A DNA stretch of 64,000 nucleotides from Macrococcus brunensis (GTDB taxonomy: Bacteria; Bacillota; Bacilli; Staphylococcales; Staphylococcaceae), in the NCBI RefSeq assembly GCF_004359615.1, contig NZ_SCWA01000005.1, positions 1 through 64,000 of the forward strand, in the 5' to 3' direction. The position numbers and the translations under genes are program-made. The notes under the pieces are model-generated. The model was given only the letters and a program-made list of their open reading frames with translations, made no database searches and was not told the DNA's origin. This document shows positions 52,463 through 62,279 of the stretch, in pieces; position 1 is the stretch's first letter, and every line of letters begins with the position of its first letter.

Positions 52463-53833
52463 TTATTTATATAACTGTCTAATGTATTTGAACTTCCCTT
52501 TGTAAGGTGGGAACATCAGTCCCGTTTCAAGCTTCGTTCCTTTTGTCATATAGGATTTCTGATGACTGAACAAATCGAATGAATACTTCCCGTGATAGTG
52601 TCCGATGCCTGATGCACCGACACCGCCGAATGGCAGGTAGGGGTTAGAGACATGCATCAGCGTATCGTTGATGCAGCCGCCACCAAATGATAGGCGTTTA
52701 AAGACTTTTTTAACAAAGTCTTCATCTTCACTGAAGATATATAACGCGAGCGGTTTATCATAGCTCTTGATAATCGGGAAGATTTCCTCGCGGTCGTCAA
52801 ATGTGACAATCGGCAGCAGAGGCCCGAAGATTTCTTCTTCCATGATTTTGTCATCAAGCTGCACGTTATCAATCAATGTTGGCGCGATATAGCGCTCTGT
52901 TCGGTCTGTTTCACCGCCGATGACGATATCATTTTCTGCGCTTTGTCGCAGTGCATCCAGTCGGTCGAAATGACGTTCGTTAACAATGCGACCATAGTCC
53001 GCAGATGTTTGAGCATCCTTGCCGTAGAAATCTTTCAGTGTCGAACGCATCGCTTTGATAAACTGTTCTTTTACTTTCCGGTCGATCAGAACATAGTCAG
53101 GTGCGATGCAGGTCTGACCGGCATTCATAAATTTACCGAACGCGATACGCTCAGCAGCGACTTTGATGTTAGCCGTCTCATCGATAATCGTCGGACTTTT
53201 GCCGCCTAGTTCAAGTGCAACGGGTGTCAGATTCTTACTTGCTGCTTCGTATACGATCTGGCCGACTTTAGTACTGCCCGTGAAGAAGATGAAATCAAAT
53301 TTCTGTTCCAGTAATTCTGAAGTGACTTCTTTCTCTCCTTGAACGACTTTCACGTAATCAGCCGGAAAGACGGCAGAGATGATTTCTTCGATAATGGCGC
53401 TTGTATGTGGCGTCTGCTCAGAAGGTTTTATAACAGCACAGTTACCTGCTGCAATGGCACCGATTAAAGGCTCCATGACGAGCTGGAATGGGTAGTTAAA
53501 AGGTCCGATGATCAGGACAGTCCCAAGTGGTTCACGCATGATATAACTTTTTCCTGGGAACTGCATCATCGGTGTTGAGATGGATTCTACTTTACTGTAA
53601 TTCTTCGTTTCCTTTATAAACATGGAGATGGATTTTAAGATAAAGCCGATTTCTGAAGCATAAGCCTCTACTTTACCTTTACCTAGGTCCGCAGCTAGGG
53701 CATTCAGAATATCTTTTTCCCGTTCCCTGATTTCTTTCTTCAGTGCTTTGAGATGTTTTTTGCGAAACTTTAGATCTTTTGTCATGTCTGTATCAAAAAA
53801 CTCATTGATTTCATCTAAAACGGATTTATACAA
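52463..53833 (-). CDS. Aldehyde dehydrogenase, class 3 type
   Basis: This 456-residue NAD(P)-dependent enzyme oxidises aldehydes to acids. Motifs: FFTGSTKVGQIVYE (cofactor), ALELGGKSPTII (general base Glu) and MNAGQTCIAPDYVL (catalytic Cys). Length fits class 3 (about 455-460). The start is probably TTG 53833, 5 bases after GAGGTGA. The longer frame to 53896 lacks a ribosome site and overlaps the divergent promoter. The gene corresponds by position to the aldehyde dehydrogenase near ppaC in S. aureus. Confidence 0.92.
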   Translation of the reverse strand: MYKSVLDEINEFFDTDMTKDLKFRKKHLKALKKEIREREKDILNALAADLGKGKVEAYASEIGFILKSISMFIKETKNYSKVESISTPMMQFPGKSYIMREPLGTVLIIGPFNYPFQLVMEPLIGAIAAGNCAVIKPSEQTPHTSAIIEEIISAVFPADYVKVVQGEKEVTSELLEQKFDFIFFTGSTKVGQIVYEAASKNLTPVALELGGKSPTIIDETANIKVAAERIAFGKFMNAGQTCIAPDYVLIDRKVKEQFIKAMRSTLKDFYGKDAQTSADYGRIVNERHFDRLDALRQSAENDIVIGGETDRTERYIAPTLIDNVQLDDKIMEEEIFGPLLPIVTFDDREEIFPIIKSYDKPLALYIFSEDEDFVKKVFKRLSFGGGCINDTLMHVSNPYLPFGGVGASGIGHYHGKYSFDLFSHQKSYMTKGTKLETGLMFPPYKGKFKYIRQLYK

Positions 53834-53920
53834 AACGGTCACCTCTGCATATATGATGTAATTAGTGTACAATAGATTGTTGCCTGATAAAATCAATTGA
53901 ACTTAAACGAGGTGAAGGAA

Positions 53921-54880
53921 ATGAGATTGGGTATAGTGGGCACGAACTGGATTACCGATCGTATGATTACTGCCGGCAGAACAATTGAAGGCTTTGAAGT
54001 GACGGCAGTCTATTCACGTACCGCTGAACGAGCGACAGCCTTCGCTGCTACGTACGATATCAAACACCGATTTACAGACTGGCAGGCTTTTATAGTGAGC
54101 GACAGCTATGATGCTGTTTATATTGCAACGCCTAATTTATTGCATGCGGAACAGACGATGGCCGCGCTGAATGCTAAGAAACACGTGCTCTGCGAGAAAC
54201 CACTCACATTAACTGCAGCAGAAGGACAGGCGCTTTTTGACTGTGCAAAGCAAAATGATGTTATCTTAATGGAGGCGATGAAGTCGACTGAAGCAGCTGC
54301 ATTCAATCAGCTGGAGAAATGGCTGAATGACATTGGCACCATCAGACGTGTCAACTTTCACTATAATCAGTACTCATCACGTTACGATAAACTGAAAGCA
54401 GGTGTTGTAGAGAATGCGTTCAGACCGGAGCTCGGCAACGGTGCATTGACGGATCTGGGTGTCTATACGATTGCACCGCTTGTCAGGTTGTTCGGCCTGC
54501 CTTTAAGCGTCAGCGCTGAACTTCATCGATTGTCGACTGGGGCGGACGGTCAAGGGACAGTCATTGCTAAATACAGCGAAATGACAGCTGTTCTTAGCTT
54601 CTCAAAAATCATCAACAGTTATCTGCCGTCTGAAATCATCGGTGAAGATGGGATCTTGACGATAGATAAGATATCAGCACCTGCCATCATTAAAAAGTAC
54701 AATCGCCAAGGTGAAGAAATTGAGCGGTTTGAGCACCATGCACAGCCGATGTCCTATGAAATCAAGACGTTTATGGATGCTTGTCAGTCGGGCTCAATCC
54801 ATTCGAGTAAAGAGCAGATGAGTATGGATACACTGCGCATGCTGGAAATCATAAAAAGAGAGGCAAAGATACATGAATAA
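53921..54880 (+). CDS. Gfo/Idh/MocA family oxidoreductase
   Basis: The 319-residue NAD(P)-dependent dehydrogenase has an N-terminal Rossmann fold (RLGIVGTNWITDRMI) and the family motif HVLCEKPLTLT with the catalytic Lys. Substrate is a sugar or cyclitol derivative, not determinable. The start is ATG 53921, after GAGGTGAAGG. It overlaps the first SMR gene by 8 bases, so all three plus-strand genes form an operon. Confidence 0.9.
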   Translation: MRLGIVGTNWITDRMITAGRTIEGFEVTAVYSRTAERATAFAATYDIKHRFTDWQAFIVSDSYDAVYIATPNLLHAEQTMAALNAKKHVLCEKPLTLTAAEGQALFDCAKQNDVILMEAMKSTEAAAFNQLEKWLNDIGTIRRVNFHYNQYSSRYDKLKAGVVENAFRPELGNGALTDLGVYTIAPLVRLFGLPLSVSAELHRLSTGADGQGTVIAKYSEMTAVLSFSKIINSYLPSEIIGEDGILTIDKISAPAIIKKYNRQGEEIERFEHHAQPMSYEIKTFMDACQSGSIHSSKEQMSMDTLRMLEIIKREAKIHE

Positions 54881-55208
54881 ATCATGGCTTTATTTAATTA
54901 TCGGCGGACTGCTGGAAGTTGTCTGGGCAGTCGGACTCAAGTATTCACATGGCTTTACAGATATTCCGTGGACCTTGTTCACGGTAGTCGTCATGGCATT
55001 ATCATTTTACTTTTTTGCTTACTGCCTGACGCATATGGAAGTTGGAATGGCTTATGCGATCTACACAGGTATTGGAGCAGTCGGAACAGTACTCTATGGC
55101 TACTTTTTCCTCGATGAACCGATGAGTGTTCTGAAGATATTTTTCCTCGCACTCTTGATAGCATCCATCGTCGGACTGAAATTTGTGGAAGGGGCTGAGG
55201 AGTCATGA
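54873..55208 (+). CDS. SMR efflux subunit, first of a pair
   Basis: A 111-residue four-helix small multidrug resistance protein with the conserved membrane Glu in LLEVVWAVGLKYS (about residue 15) and the GMAYAIYTGIGAVGT motif. Paired SMR genes (YkkCD, YvdRS type) encode heterodimers that export guanidinium or cationic drugs. WAVGLKYS resembles the SugE/Gdx branch. No guanidine riboswitch is possible here because the start lies inside the previous gene. Confidence 0.9.
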   Translation: MNKSWLYLIIGGLLEVVWAVGLKYSHGFTDIPWTLFTVVVMALSFYFFAYCLTHMEVGMAYAIYTGIGAVGTVLYGYFFLDEPMSVLKIFFLALLIASIVGLKFVEGAEES

Positions 55209-55516
55209 GCTGGATTGTATTAATCGGAGCCGGTCTAATGGAAGTCCTGATGGTTGTGGCTTTAAAAAACAGCGACAGTTTTAAAAATAAAAAGTGGACG
55301 GTCATCTGGTTTCTGCTGAGTATGTTAAGTCTCTTTTTACTGTCAGTGGCGATTAAGTCACTGCCGCTCGGTACTGCCTACAGCGTCTGGACTGGAATAG
55401 GCGCCATGGGTAGTGTTATTGTCGGCATTGTCTTCTATAAAGACAGTTTCAATCTGAAAAAAGTGATTCTGATTACATTGATTATCATCGCTATCGTCGG
55501 ACTGAAGCTGGTATAA
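55205..55516 (+). CDS. SMR efflux subunit, second of a pair
   Basis: A 103-residue SMR protein with the Glu in LMEVLMVVALKNS and GTAYSVWTGIGAMGS. It overlaps the first subunit by ATGA. The two differ enough to be obligate partners with opposite topology (inference from paired SMR systems). Confidence 0.9.
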   Translation: MSWIVLIGAGLMEVLMVVALKNSDSFKNKKWTVIWFLLSMLSLFLLSVAIKSLPLGTAYSVWTGIGAMGSVIVGIVFYKDSFNLKKVILITLIIIAIVGLKLV

Positions 55517-55560
55517 GAAAAAGGACGTTTTATCTTTTTGATAAAACGTCCTTTTTTTAT
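55517..55560. terminator. Bidirectional terminator
   Basis: AAAGGACGTTTTAT pairs with ATAAAACGTCCTTT, with a T-run beyond. It reaches the stop codon of the convergent acetyltransferase gene. Confidence 0.9.
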
Positions 55561-55814
55561 TTCAGTACATCTTGTACAGATGCATCATTTTTCATTGCAG
55601 TCACTGCATAGGAGCAGAGGGGCACGATTTTTAAGTTGTTTTCTCGTGCATAGTCAATGACACGGTTCAGTAATTGTTTAGCAATACCTTGTCCGCGAAG
55701 CGAAGGATCAACGAATGTATGATTGATGACAATCGTGTCTTCACCTTGTGTGTAGAATGTAATCTCAGCTTTGTCATCGATATAAAATCTGTTTCCTGAC
55801 TGCTGGATTTCCAT
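55557..55814 (-). CDS. Small GNAT-type N-acetyltransferase (YidJ/NATD1-like)
   Basis: An 85-residue minimal acetyltransferase with the acetyl-CoA loop DPSLRGQGIAKQLLNRV and the typical VPLCSYA motif. Roles in this family are unclear. The start is ATG 55814, 6 bases after AAGGAGGTG. It lies 13 bp downstream of ppaC and is probably co-transcribed. Confidence 0.88.
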   Translation of the reverse strand: MEIQQSGNRFYIDDKAEITFYTQGEDTIVINHTFVDPSLRGQGIAKQLLNRVIDYARENNLKIVPLCSYAVTAMKNDASVQDVLK

Positions 55815-55827
55815 AGGGAACACCTCC

Positions 55828-56745
55828 TTATGATAAAACGTCAGTTAATTGAGGTACCACTTGTTTCTTACGTGATACAACGCCTTTAAGTAAAGCAGTG
55901 TTTTTATCTAAAGCAACGTTGAATGCTTTATTGACCGCTTCTTGTTCTTTACCCAGTGCGAGGATCTTCGAATCAGAATGAATGATATCTGTCACGACAA
56001 GGACAAATAAGTCGTAACCATTTTGTGCTGTCTCTGCATTGATAGCATTCTCAAGTTCTTCCTGGCGTGCGAATACTTCATCGATATCGACAGTGTTGAC
56101 TTGTGCAACACGGACTTCTTTTTCGCCCATAGAGAATGATTTCGCATCGATGTTCAGTAAGTCTTCTGCAGATTTGTCTGCTGTAGAAGCACCTGCTTTA
56201 AGCATTTCAAGGCCATATTCTTCTTTGTTGATACCTGCAATTTTTTCAAGTTCTTCTGCTGCTTTGACGTCTTCGTCTGTACAAGTAGGAGATTTGAAAA
56301 GTAATGTATCAGAGATAATAGCAGATAACATCAGCCCTGCAATCTCAGGTTTCACTTCGATCTGATTTTCTTTATACATTTTATTAAGAATCGTTGCTGT
56401 ACAGCCGACTGGTTCTGCTCTGTAGTATAAAGGTGCTGCCGTCTCAAAATTAGAAATACGGTGGTGGTCAACAACCATCAGAATGTGAGCAGATTCGATG
56501 CCAGGTGCTGACTGCTGGAACTCATTGTGGTCAACAAGAATGACTTCCTCACCGTCAACTTTTTCGATTAAGCGAGGTGCAGATACGTTGAATTTGTCAA
56601 GCGCATATTGAGTCTCAGCACTTACTTCACCCAGTCTTACTGCTTCAACTTCTTTGCCGGCAGCAGTCTGCAGGTCTGCCATTACAAGTGCTGAAGTGAT
56701 TGTATCTGTATCAGGATTTTGATGTCCGAAAGTTAAAATAGTCAT
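55828..56745 (-). CDS. ppaC: Manganese-dependent inorganic pyrophosphatase
   Basis: The 305-residue family II pyrophosphatase of the DHH superfamily has GHQNPDTDT (H8, D12, D14), the DHH-type motif VDHHRI and a C-terminal substrate-binding [10 protein letters not shown]. It hydrolyses pyrophosphate from biosynthesis. AAGGAGAA precedes the ATG at 56743-56745. Confidence 0.97.
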   Translation of the reverse strand: MTILTFGHQNPDTDTITSALVMADLQTAAGKEVEAVRLGEVSAETQYALDKFNVSAPRLIEKVDGEEVILVDHNEFQQSAPGIESAHILMVVDHHRISNFETAAPLYYRAEPVGCTATILNKMYKENQIEVKPEIAGLMLSAIISDTLLFKSPTCTDEDVKAAEELEKIAGINKEEYGLEMLKAGASTADKSAEDLLNIDAKSFSMGEKEVRVAQVNTVDIDEVFARQEELENAINAETAQNGYDLFVLVVTDIIHSDSKILALGKEQEAVNKAFNVALDKNTALLKGVVSRKKQVVPQLTDVLS

Positions 56746-56783
56746 GAATTCTTCTCCTTTTAATATGAATATCTTTTATTTTA

Positions 56784-57341
56784 TCATGATTGACCGGTAA
56801 TCGTCATGCCGAGTGAATGCTCAAAATGAGAAAGCGCGAACTGGTGTCCTTCCTGACTGAAGGATTGAACAGCATCTTTATCGACCATCATCGTATAACC
56901 GAGATTATAACCATCTACTGCTGTATGAAGAACACAGATATCCGTACAGACACCTGTCAGTTCAATGATCTTGATCTGACGTTCTGTTAAATACTGATGA
57001 AGCGGTGTGCCCGCAAATGAGCTATAGCGTCTCTTGTCAATCCAGAAGACAAGAGGATGATCCCGGAACTCTTCATAAACTTTTTTAACAGCGCCATAAA
57101 GTTCACGGCCTTCGGTCCCGCGGATATTATGGGGCGGGAAGAGCTTTGATTCAGGGTGTGACATATCATTTAAGTCATGCAGATCCATCATGATGAAAAC
57201 AGGGTTGCCTTCGGTGAGATAAGCTTCAAATTTACGGGCGATGGCCTGATCAATAGACTGACCAGGTTTACCGCAAGTCAGTTTTCCATCATCAGCAACA
57301 AAATCATACGAATAATCAATAATCAGTAATGCTTTATCCAT
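56784..57341 (-). CDS. pncA: Nicotinamidase (isochorismatase-fold cysteine hydrolase)
   Basis: This 185-residue enzyme has the triad D9 (IIDYSYDF), K103 (IDKRRYSSF) and C136 (GVCTDICVLH), plus the metal-binding MMDLHDLND and SHPESK region typical of nicotinamidases. It converts nicotinamide to nicotinate, which PncB (60819) uses. The same gene lies next to ppaC in S. aureus. GGAGG precedes the ATG at 57339-57341. Confidence 0.9.
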   Translation of the reverse strand: MDKALLIIDYSYDFVADDGKLTCGKPGQSIDQAIARKFEAYLTEGNPVFIMMDLHDLNDMSHPESKLFPPHNIRGTEGRELYGAVKKVYEEFRDHPLVFWIDKRRYSSFAGTPLHQYLTERQIKIIELTGVCTDICVLHTAVDGYNLGYTMMVDKDAVQSFSQEGHQFALSHFEHSLGMTITGQS

Positions 57342-57401
57342 AATGAGCCTCCTAACAGGGTATAGTTAATCAAAGTATAAATGATAATAAGGATGAACTA
57401 A

Positions 57402-58505
57402 ATGAGAAAAATCAATGTAATCGATTATGGTGCACGCGGACATCACATTTTGATGGACAGTATCGGTTTTCAGCGTGCCTTAAATCAAGCTAAAAAGACA
57501 CCTGTCGAAATCTATGTGCCGGCAGGAACGTACTATATCGCAAAAGAATTAGTGATCTACCATCATACTACCCTTATTCTACATAAAGATGCAGTCATCA
57601 GAAGGATGAGCAATAGCGCCCTCCTCAAAAATGGTCGCAAACCAGGCTATCATGGATATGACGGCAATGGTTATATCACCATTAAAGGCGGCACTTTTGA
57701 CCAGTATGGCCATGTTCTCAATTTCAACAATACCATTATGTCGCTTGGACACGCAAAAGAGATAAAGATTGAAGATGTGACTTTTAAGAATGTCGTCGGC
57801 GGTCATGCCATCGATGCGTGCGGACTAGATGGTTTTCACGTGAAAAACTGCCGTTTCCTGGGCTTCAGAGATGATTCAGGAAAAAGGCAGTTCAGTGAAG
57901 CGATTCAGATTGATCTCCAGCTGAAAGATTCATTTCCGAAGTTCGGCTATTATGACGGTACATCAACTCGCAATGTCATCATCGAAGATTGTTATTTCGG
58001 TAACTCCGGGGAACCGATGATGAAAGCATGGAACCGGGCAGTCGGTTCTCATGCCAGTCAGTATGATATTTTCTACGAGAATATTTTTATCGAGAATAAT
58101 ACGTTTGACGGCATGAATGACTATGCGGTCACACTACTCAAATCAAAGACAGTTAAAGTCTCAGGCAATCAGTTCATAGACTGCAAGGGTGGTATCAGAT
58201 ATCTTGCAGTCAACAAAGGCAAGTATTCGACATCGCTTGCAGGAATTGACAAAGGTGTGCAGGCCGGGGAGACAGTCATCATAGCAAACAATGATTTCAA
58301 ATCAATCCGCCAGGAAGATGTCATTTTAATTAAAGGCTATAACGGTGTTAAAAACGAGGGCATCTATGTCTTCAACAATACATTTAATCAGCAGGACACG
58401 TGTGCGGTCCGTCTGATTGAAGCGGCAGATGTTTACTGCCATTGCAACAGGCATTTAAATACGATTCATCAGAAGCATGTTGACAAGCTTTTCAGTGACC
58501 TTTAA
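57402..58505 (+). CDS. Right-handed beta-helix (pectate lyase-fold) protein
   Basis: The 367-residue protein starts INVIDYGARGHHILMDSIGFQRALNQAKK, the entry motif of pectin-lyase-fold proteins (GH28, phage tail spikes). The rest shows repeating beta-helix rungs with short VxI/NxF patterns (KEIKIEDVTFKNV, VIIEDCYFGN, IFIENNTFDG). No signal peptide is visible, so export by Sec is unlikely. A polysaccharide lyase or hydrolase role is possible but no catalytic set is evident. It has its own start between pncA (divergent) and nos (convergent). The ATG at 57402 has only a weak ribosome site, AAGGATG. Confidence 0.8.
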   Translation: MRKINVIDYGARGHHILMDSIGFQRALNQAKKTPVEIYVPAGTYYIAKELVIYHHTTLILHKDAVIRRMSNSALLKNGRKPGYHGYDGNGYITIKGGTFDQYGHVLNFNNTIMSLGHAKEIKIEDVTFKNVVGGHAIDACGLDGFHVKNCRFLGFRDDSGKRQFSEAIQIDLQLKDSFPKFGYYDGTSTRNVIIEDCYFGNSGEPMMKAWNRAVGSHASQYDIFYENIFIENNTFDGMNDYAVTLLKSKTVKVSGNQFIDCKGGIRYLAVNKGKYSTSLAGIDKGVQAGETVIIANNDFKSIRQEDVILIKGYNGVKNEGIYVFNNTFNQQDTCAVRLIEAADVYCHCNRHLNTIHQKHVDKLFSDL

Positions 58506-58508
58506 TGA

Positions 58509-59540
58509 TTATCCGGAAAAAGGATAGCCTTTTTTACGGTAATAAAAGTTCGGGTCGCGATAAGTATTATCGTAACCTTTATGGAAGTTGTGCACGAGTG
58601 AAGGAGAGATAGGCGGGATCAGCCAAGTCCAGTCGCCCGTGATATGCCGACCGGCAGCGTTCTCCTGTTCTTCGAATTTCTCGAACTGCTTACTCGCAGT
58701 GTAGTGGTCGACAACTGCAACACCTTGTGACTTATATGAATGATAGACGGCATAGTTCAGTTCGACGAGCGTCCGGTCACGCCAGTAAGTAGCAGTCGTC
58801 TTTCGGTCAAAACCGAAACTGTCGGCAATCTGCTCTATCAAGTTGTAGCGGTAGCAGTCCAGCAGATTGCGGGATGCAATCTCTGATTCCATATACCAGC
58901 CATTAAAAGGCGCACATGGATAAATGATGCCGCCTATACGGAGTTCCATACCTGAGATGATTGGCACGGCATACCAGGCCAAATTCAGGTCATCGAATGC
59001 CGGGTGACTTGGATGACGAAGGGATACTTCGAGCACTTTTTCTTCCGGCAGCTCAAAAGTATGAAGTTGTCCGTCGTGCTGATAAACAATAGGTAGAAAC
59101 TTGGATGTGATGCCCGGCTTAATAGCTTTAACGGGATCTGCTAACGTGTCACTTGTGTAGCGGATCAGCTGGTCATTCAGAATGGTAAACGGTGTGTGAT
59201 GACCATTACGCGGCGGAAAAACAGTGATGCTCGGTCTGATTTTGCCGTTGTTCGTTGCATAGTCGATATGGTGAAGCAGCGCTGCCTCAAATTCCGCGGG
59301 TGTTTGGACGCTCCGTTTATCTATTAAATTCAGTTTGTCCCAAAAGAGACGACCGATACAACGGTTGCTGTTACGCCATGCGACGCGTACACCATATTCA
59401 AGTTCTTCAGTCGTATGCTGATAAGTGCCGGTTTGACTGATTTCTTCTTCAATGACCCGTAATCGTGCTTTGGTGGCAACGTCTGAGATATTGAGTTCCT
59501 GGTGCATGTTTCTGATAAAAGACTGGGCTAGTTCTAACAT
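58509..59540 (-). CDS. nos: Nitric oxide synthase, oxygenase domain
   Basis: The 343-residue bacterial NOS makes nitric oxide from arginine with an external reductase. The haem ligand is C61 in AWRNSNRCIGRLFW, and the substrate-site Glu lies in GWYMESEIASRN. No reductase domain is attached, as usual in Firmicutes. Nitric oxide protects against oxidative stress. The gene is 4 bp downstream of an MFS gene, an arrangement different from nos-pdt in S. aureus. Confidence 0.97.
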   Translation of the reverse strand: MLELAQSFIRNMHQELNISDVATKARLRVIEEEISQTGTYQHTTEELEYGVRVAWRNSNRCIGRLFWDKLNLIDKRSVQTPAEFEAALLHHIDYATNNGKIRPSITVFPPRNGHHTPFTILNDQLIRYTSDTLADPVKAIKPGITSKFLPIVYQHDGQLHTFELPEEKVLEVSLRHPSHPAFDDLNLAWYAVPIISGMELRIGGIIYPCAPFNGWYMESEIASRNLLDCYRYNLIEQIADSFGFDRKTTATYWRDRTLVELNYAVYHSYKSQGVAVVDHYTASKQFEKFEEQENAAGRHITGDWTWLIPPISPSLVHNFHKGYDNTYRDPNFYYRKKGYPFSG

Positions 59541-59544
59541 TTAA

Positions 59545-60711
59545 TCACTCCTCTGAAAATTTGCGGTTGTTCAGAATAAAGATATAAGTCGCGACACTCG
59601 TCAGTAGGATGAGAACGCTGATAGCAATAAAGAAAAACTGATTATCTGTTACAGAGATAACAGTGCCTCCAATAATAGGACCGAATATACTGCCGATGCT
59701 GAAGACGATACCGCACATCAGATTGCCTGCCGGCAGTAAGTATCTAGGTGTGAGTTCTGTCATATAGGTGACACCGAGAGAATAAAGAGAACCTGTAAAG
59801 ACGCCGGCAATAAAGAAGATGGCCATCATGCCGTAATGATGTGCGATAAAAAAATCGCCTAAAAGAAAGATACCTGCACCTATTAAGGTCAGTAACAGCA
59901 TTAAATGACTTCTATTCATACGGTCAGACAGACTGCCGATTGGTACCTGGAAAATGATGGTACCGAGACTGAACATCGGGAGTATCCAAGTGATATCGAT
60001 TAAACTTAAATCATGTTTCAGTGCGAATACCGGGAAGTTGCTATTCAAAGAGCTCTCCATCACACCGAAGACCATCGGAAATAAGAACGCGATCCAGGAA
60101 GTATGGATGACTTTCCGGAAGTTGATGAAAGTAGAAGAAAGAGAGACTTTTTCTTCAGACGGCTCAGGAAAACTATTTTTCAGTGTAAAGACAAGTGAGA
60201 ACGCAATGAACGTTAAGCCGGCACTGATTAAAAAGGGCAGTGACTCATGAATATTAACAAGCGGCACTAGAATAGGTCCAAGCATAAAACCGAGTGAGAA
60301 GCTCAGCCCGTAATAAGCAAGTGCACGTCCGAGCTGATTGCGCGGCGTCACATGCGTGAGCCATGACTGCGTTGCGAAATGCAGCATATTGTCGCCGACA
60401 CCGACAATCAGGCGCAGCACAAACCAGATAGACATCGCTTGAAGAACGGGAAAAAGCAGGAACGATAAACAGACGAGGACACCACCTGTAATAATGAGTG
60501 GCTTAAAACCCCACTTCCTGAGAAGTCCTTCAAGAAAAAGCGACGTCAGGAACACGCCGATATAAAGAGAAGTGGCATGGAAACCATTGACGATACTCGG
60601 CACATGATCCCGTTCAAATATAAAGGAAATAAGCGGCAGCAGCATGCCTTGAGAAAAGCCGGATATGGAGACAACAGCTGAAAGGATAAAGACAAATTGT
60701 TTATTTTTCAT
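59545..60711 (-). CDS. Major facilitator superfamily transporter
   Basis: A 388-residue protein with twelve membrane segments. MFS motif A-like LFLEGLLRKWGFKPLII follows segment two and VPIGSLSDRMNRSHLM follows segment eight. It resembles YfkF/MdtG-type exporters. The nos gene follows 4 bp after its stop, so they are co-transcribed; a link to arginine or nitric oxide metabolism is inference. The ATG is at 60709-60711. Confidence 0.85.
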   Translation of the reverse strand: MKNKQFVFILSAVVSISGFSQGMLLPLISFIFERDHVPSIVNGFHATSLYIGVFLTSLFLEGLLRKWGFKPLIITGGVLVCLSFLLFPVLQAMSIWFVLRLIVGVGDNMLHFATQSWLTHVTPRNQLGRALAYYGLSFSLGFMLGPILVPLVNIHESLPFLISAGLTFIAFSLVFTLKNSFPEPSEEKVSLSSTFINFRKVIHTSWIAFLFPMVFGVMESSLNSNFPVFALKHDLSLIDITWILPMFSLGTIIFQVPIGSLSDRMNRSHLMLLLTLIGAGIFLLGDFFIAHHYGMMAIFFIAGVFTGSLYSLGVTYMTELTPRYLLPAGNLMCGIVFSIGSIFGPIIGGTVISVTDNQFFFIAISVLILLTSVATYIFILNNRKFSEE

Positions 60712-60818
60712 ATCATGACCTCTTCTATAAGTTAGTTAAATTGTAGCATTATTGCTTCACTTAAAGGTATGTTAATATGAAAGAGAAGACGTTAATAAAG
60801 GGAAAAAGAGGGATTAAG

Positions 60819-62279
60819 ATGTTCAAAAAAACTGATGACAGCTTGATGCTGCATACGGATTTATATCAGATTAATATGGGAGAAACTTACTGGTTTGACG
60901 GCATACATGAGAATATGGCTGTCTTTGATGTTTATTTCAGAAGTATGCCGTTTGACGGTGGTTACGCAGTATTTGCCGGCCTCGAGAGAATCATCGAGTA
61001 CGTGAAACGTTTTAAGTTTACGGACAGTGACATCGAATATTTACGTGAGCAAGGCTATCAGGAAGATTACCTGAGCTATTTAAAAGAGTTGAGATTCACT
61101 GGGAACATCGTCTCTATGCAGGAAGGTGAAATCTGTTTCAACAATGAGCCGTTACTCCGAATAGAAGCGCCGCTCATTCAAGCCCAGTTTTTAGAGACAG
61201 CTATCCTGAACATCGTCAATTTTCAGACGCTCATTGCGACGAAAGCAAGCCGCATTAAAAATATTGCACCGGACGAAATCTTTATGGAATTTGGAACACG
61301 TCGTGCGCAGGAGATGGATGCTGCTATCTGGGGTGCTCGCGCAGCTTATATTTCAGGTTTTGATTCAACGAGTAACGTCCGCGCCGGCAAACTGTTTGGT
61401 ATGCCGATTTCAGGGACACATGCACATGCAATGGTTCAGGCATATGACGATGAGTATACAGCGTTTAAGAAATACGCTGAGCGTCATAAGAACTGTGTCT
61501 TTTTAGTCGATACTTTCCATACACTGAAAAGTGGGGTGCCGAATGCGATTCGTGTGGCGCAGGAGCTTGGCGACCAGATTAACTTCATCGGTATACGCTT
61601 GGATTCAGGAGACTTAAGCTATCTGTCAAAAGAAGCGCGCAAGATGCTCGATGCTGCAGGGTTCCCTGATGCGAAAATATTTGCTTCGAATGACCTGGAC
61701 GAGGCGACTATCATCAACTTGAAGCAGCAAGGATGTAAAGTCACTGCATGGGGTATCGGCACAAAACTCATCACGGCCTACGATCAGCCTGCTTTAGGCG
61801 CAGTCTATAAACTGACAGCGATAGCTGATGATAACGGCGTACTGCAGGACCGTATTAAAATTTCTAACAATGCGGAGAAGGTGACAACACCTGGTAAAAA
61901 AGATTTATATCGCATTATTAACAATAAAACGGGTAAATCAGAAGGAGACTACATTACACTCGCCCATGAAGATCCTCAATCAGAGGAAGTCTTGAAGATG
62001 TTTCATCCCATCTATACATACAAACAGAAATGGGTGAAAGACTTCACTGCTAAAAAATTGCTTCATCCTATATTTGAAAACGGCGAGTTTGTTTACGACC
62101 AGCCTTCACTTGAAACAATCAGACAGTATCATCAGGATAATCTTGAACTGATCTGGGAAGAAACGAAGCGTTATATGAATCCTGAAGAGTACCCGGTGGA
62201 TTTAAGTACAGCATGCTGGGAAAATAAAAACCACAAAATTCATGAAGTGGCAGATCGCATAAAGGAGTGGGAATCATGA
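60819..62279 (+). CDS. pncB: Nicotinate phosphoribosyltransferase
   Basis: The 486-residue enzyme converts nicotinate and PRPP to nicotinate mononucleotide. It has [17 protein letters not shown] at the N-terminus, the phospho-acceptor His region [10 protein letters not shown], and the PRPP-binding [14 protein letters not shown]. The start is ATG 60819, after AGAGGGA; an ATG at 60777 has no ribosome site. It overlaps nadE, forming the NAD salvage operon. Confidence 0.96.
   Translation: MFKKTDDSLMLHTDLYQINMGETYWFDGIHENMAVFDVYFRSMPFDGGYAVFAGLERIIEYVKRFKFTDSDIEYLREQGYQEDYLSYLKELRFTGNIVSMQEGEICFNNEPLLRIEAPLIQAQFLETAILNIVNFQTLIATKASRIKNIAPDEIFMEFGTRRAQEMDAAIWGARAAYISGFDSTSNVRAGKLFGMPISGTHAHAMVQAYDDEYTAFKKYAERHKNCVFLVDTFHTLKSGVPNAIRVAQELGDQINFIGIRLDSGDLSYLSKEARKMLDAAGFPDAKIFASNDLDEATIINLKQQGCKVTAWGIGTKLITAYDQPALGAVYKLTAIADDNGVLQDRIKISNNAEKVTTPGKKDLYRIINNKTGKSEGDYITLAHEDPQSEEVLKMFHPIYTYKQKWVKDFTAKKLLHPIFENGEFVYDQPSLETIRQYHQDNLELIWEETKRYMNPEEYPVDLSTACWENKNHKIHEVADRIKEWES

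Noticed and set aside
54873-55516. Guanidine riboswitch for the SMR pair
   Set aside because: The first SMR gene starts inside the preceding oxidoreductase gene and has no leader; no ykkC-type motif is seen near 53897.
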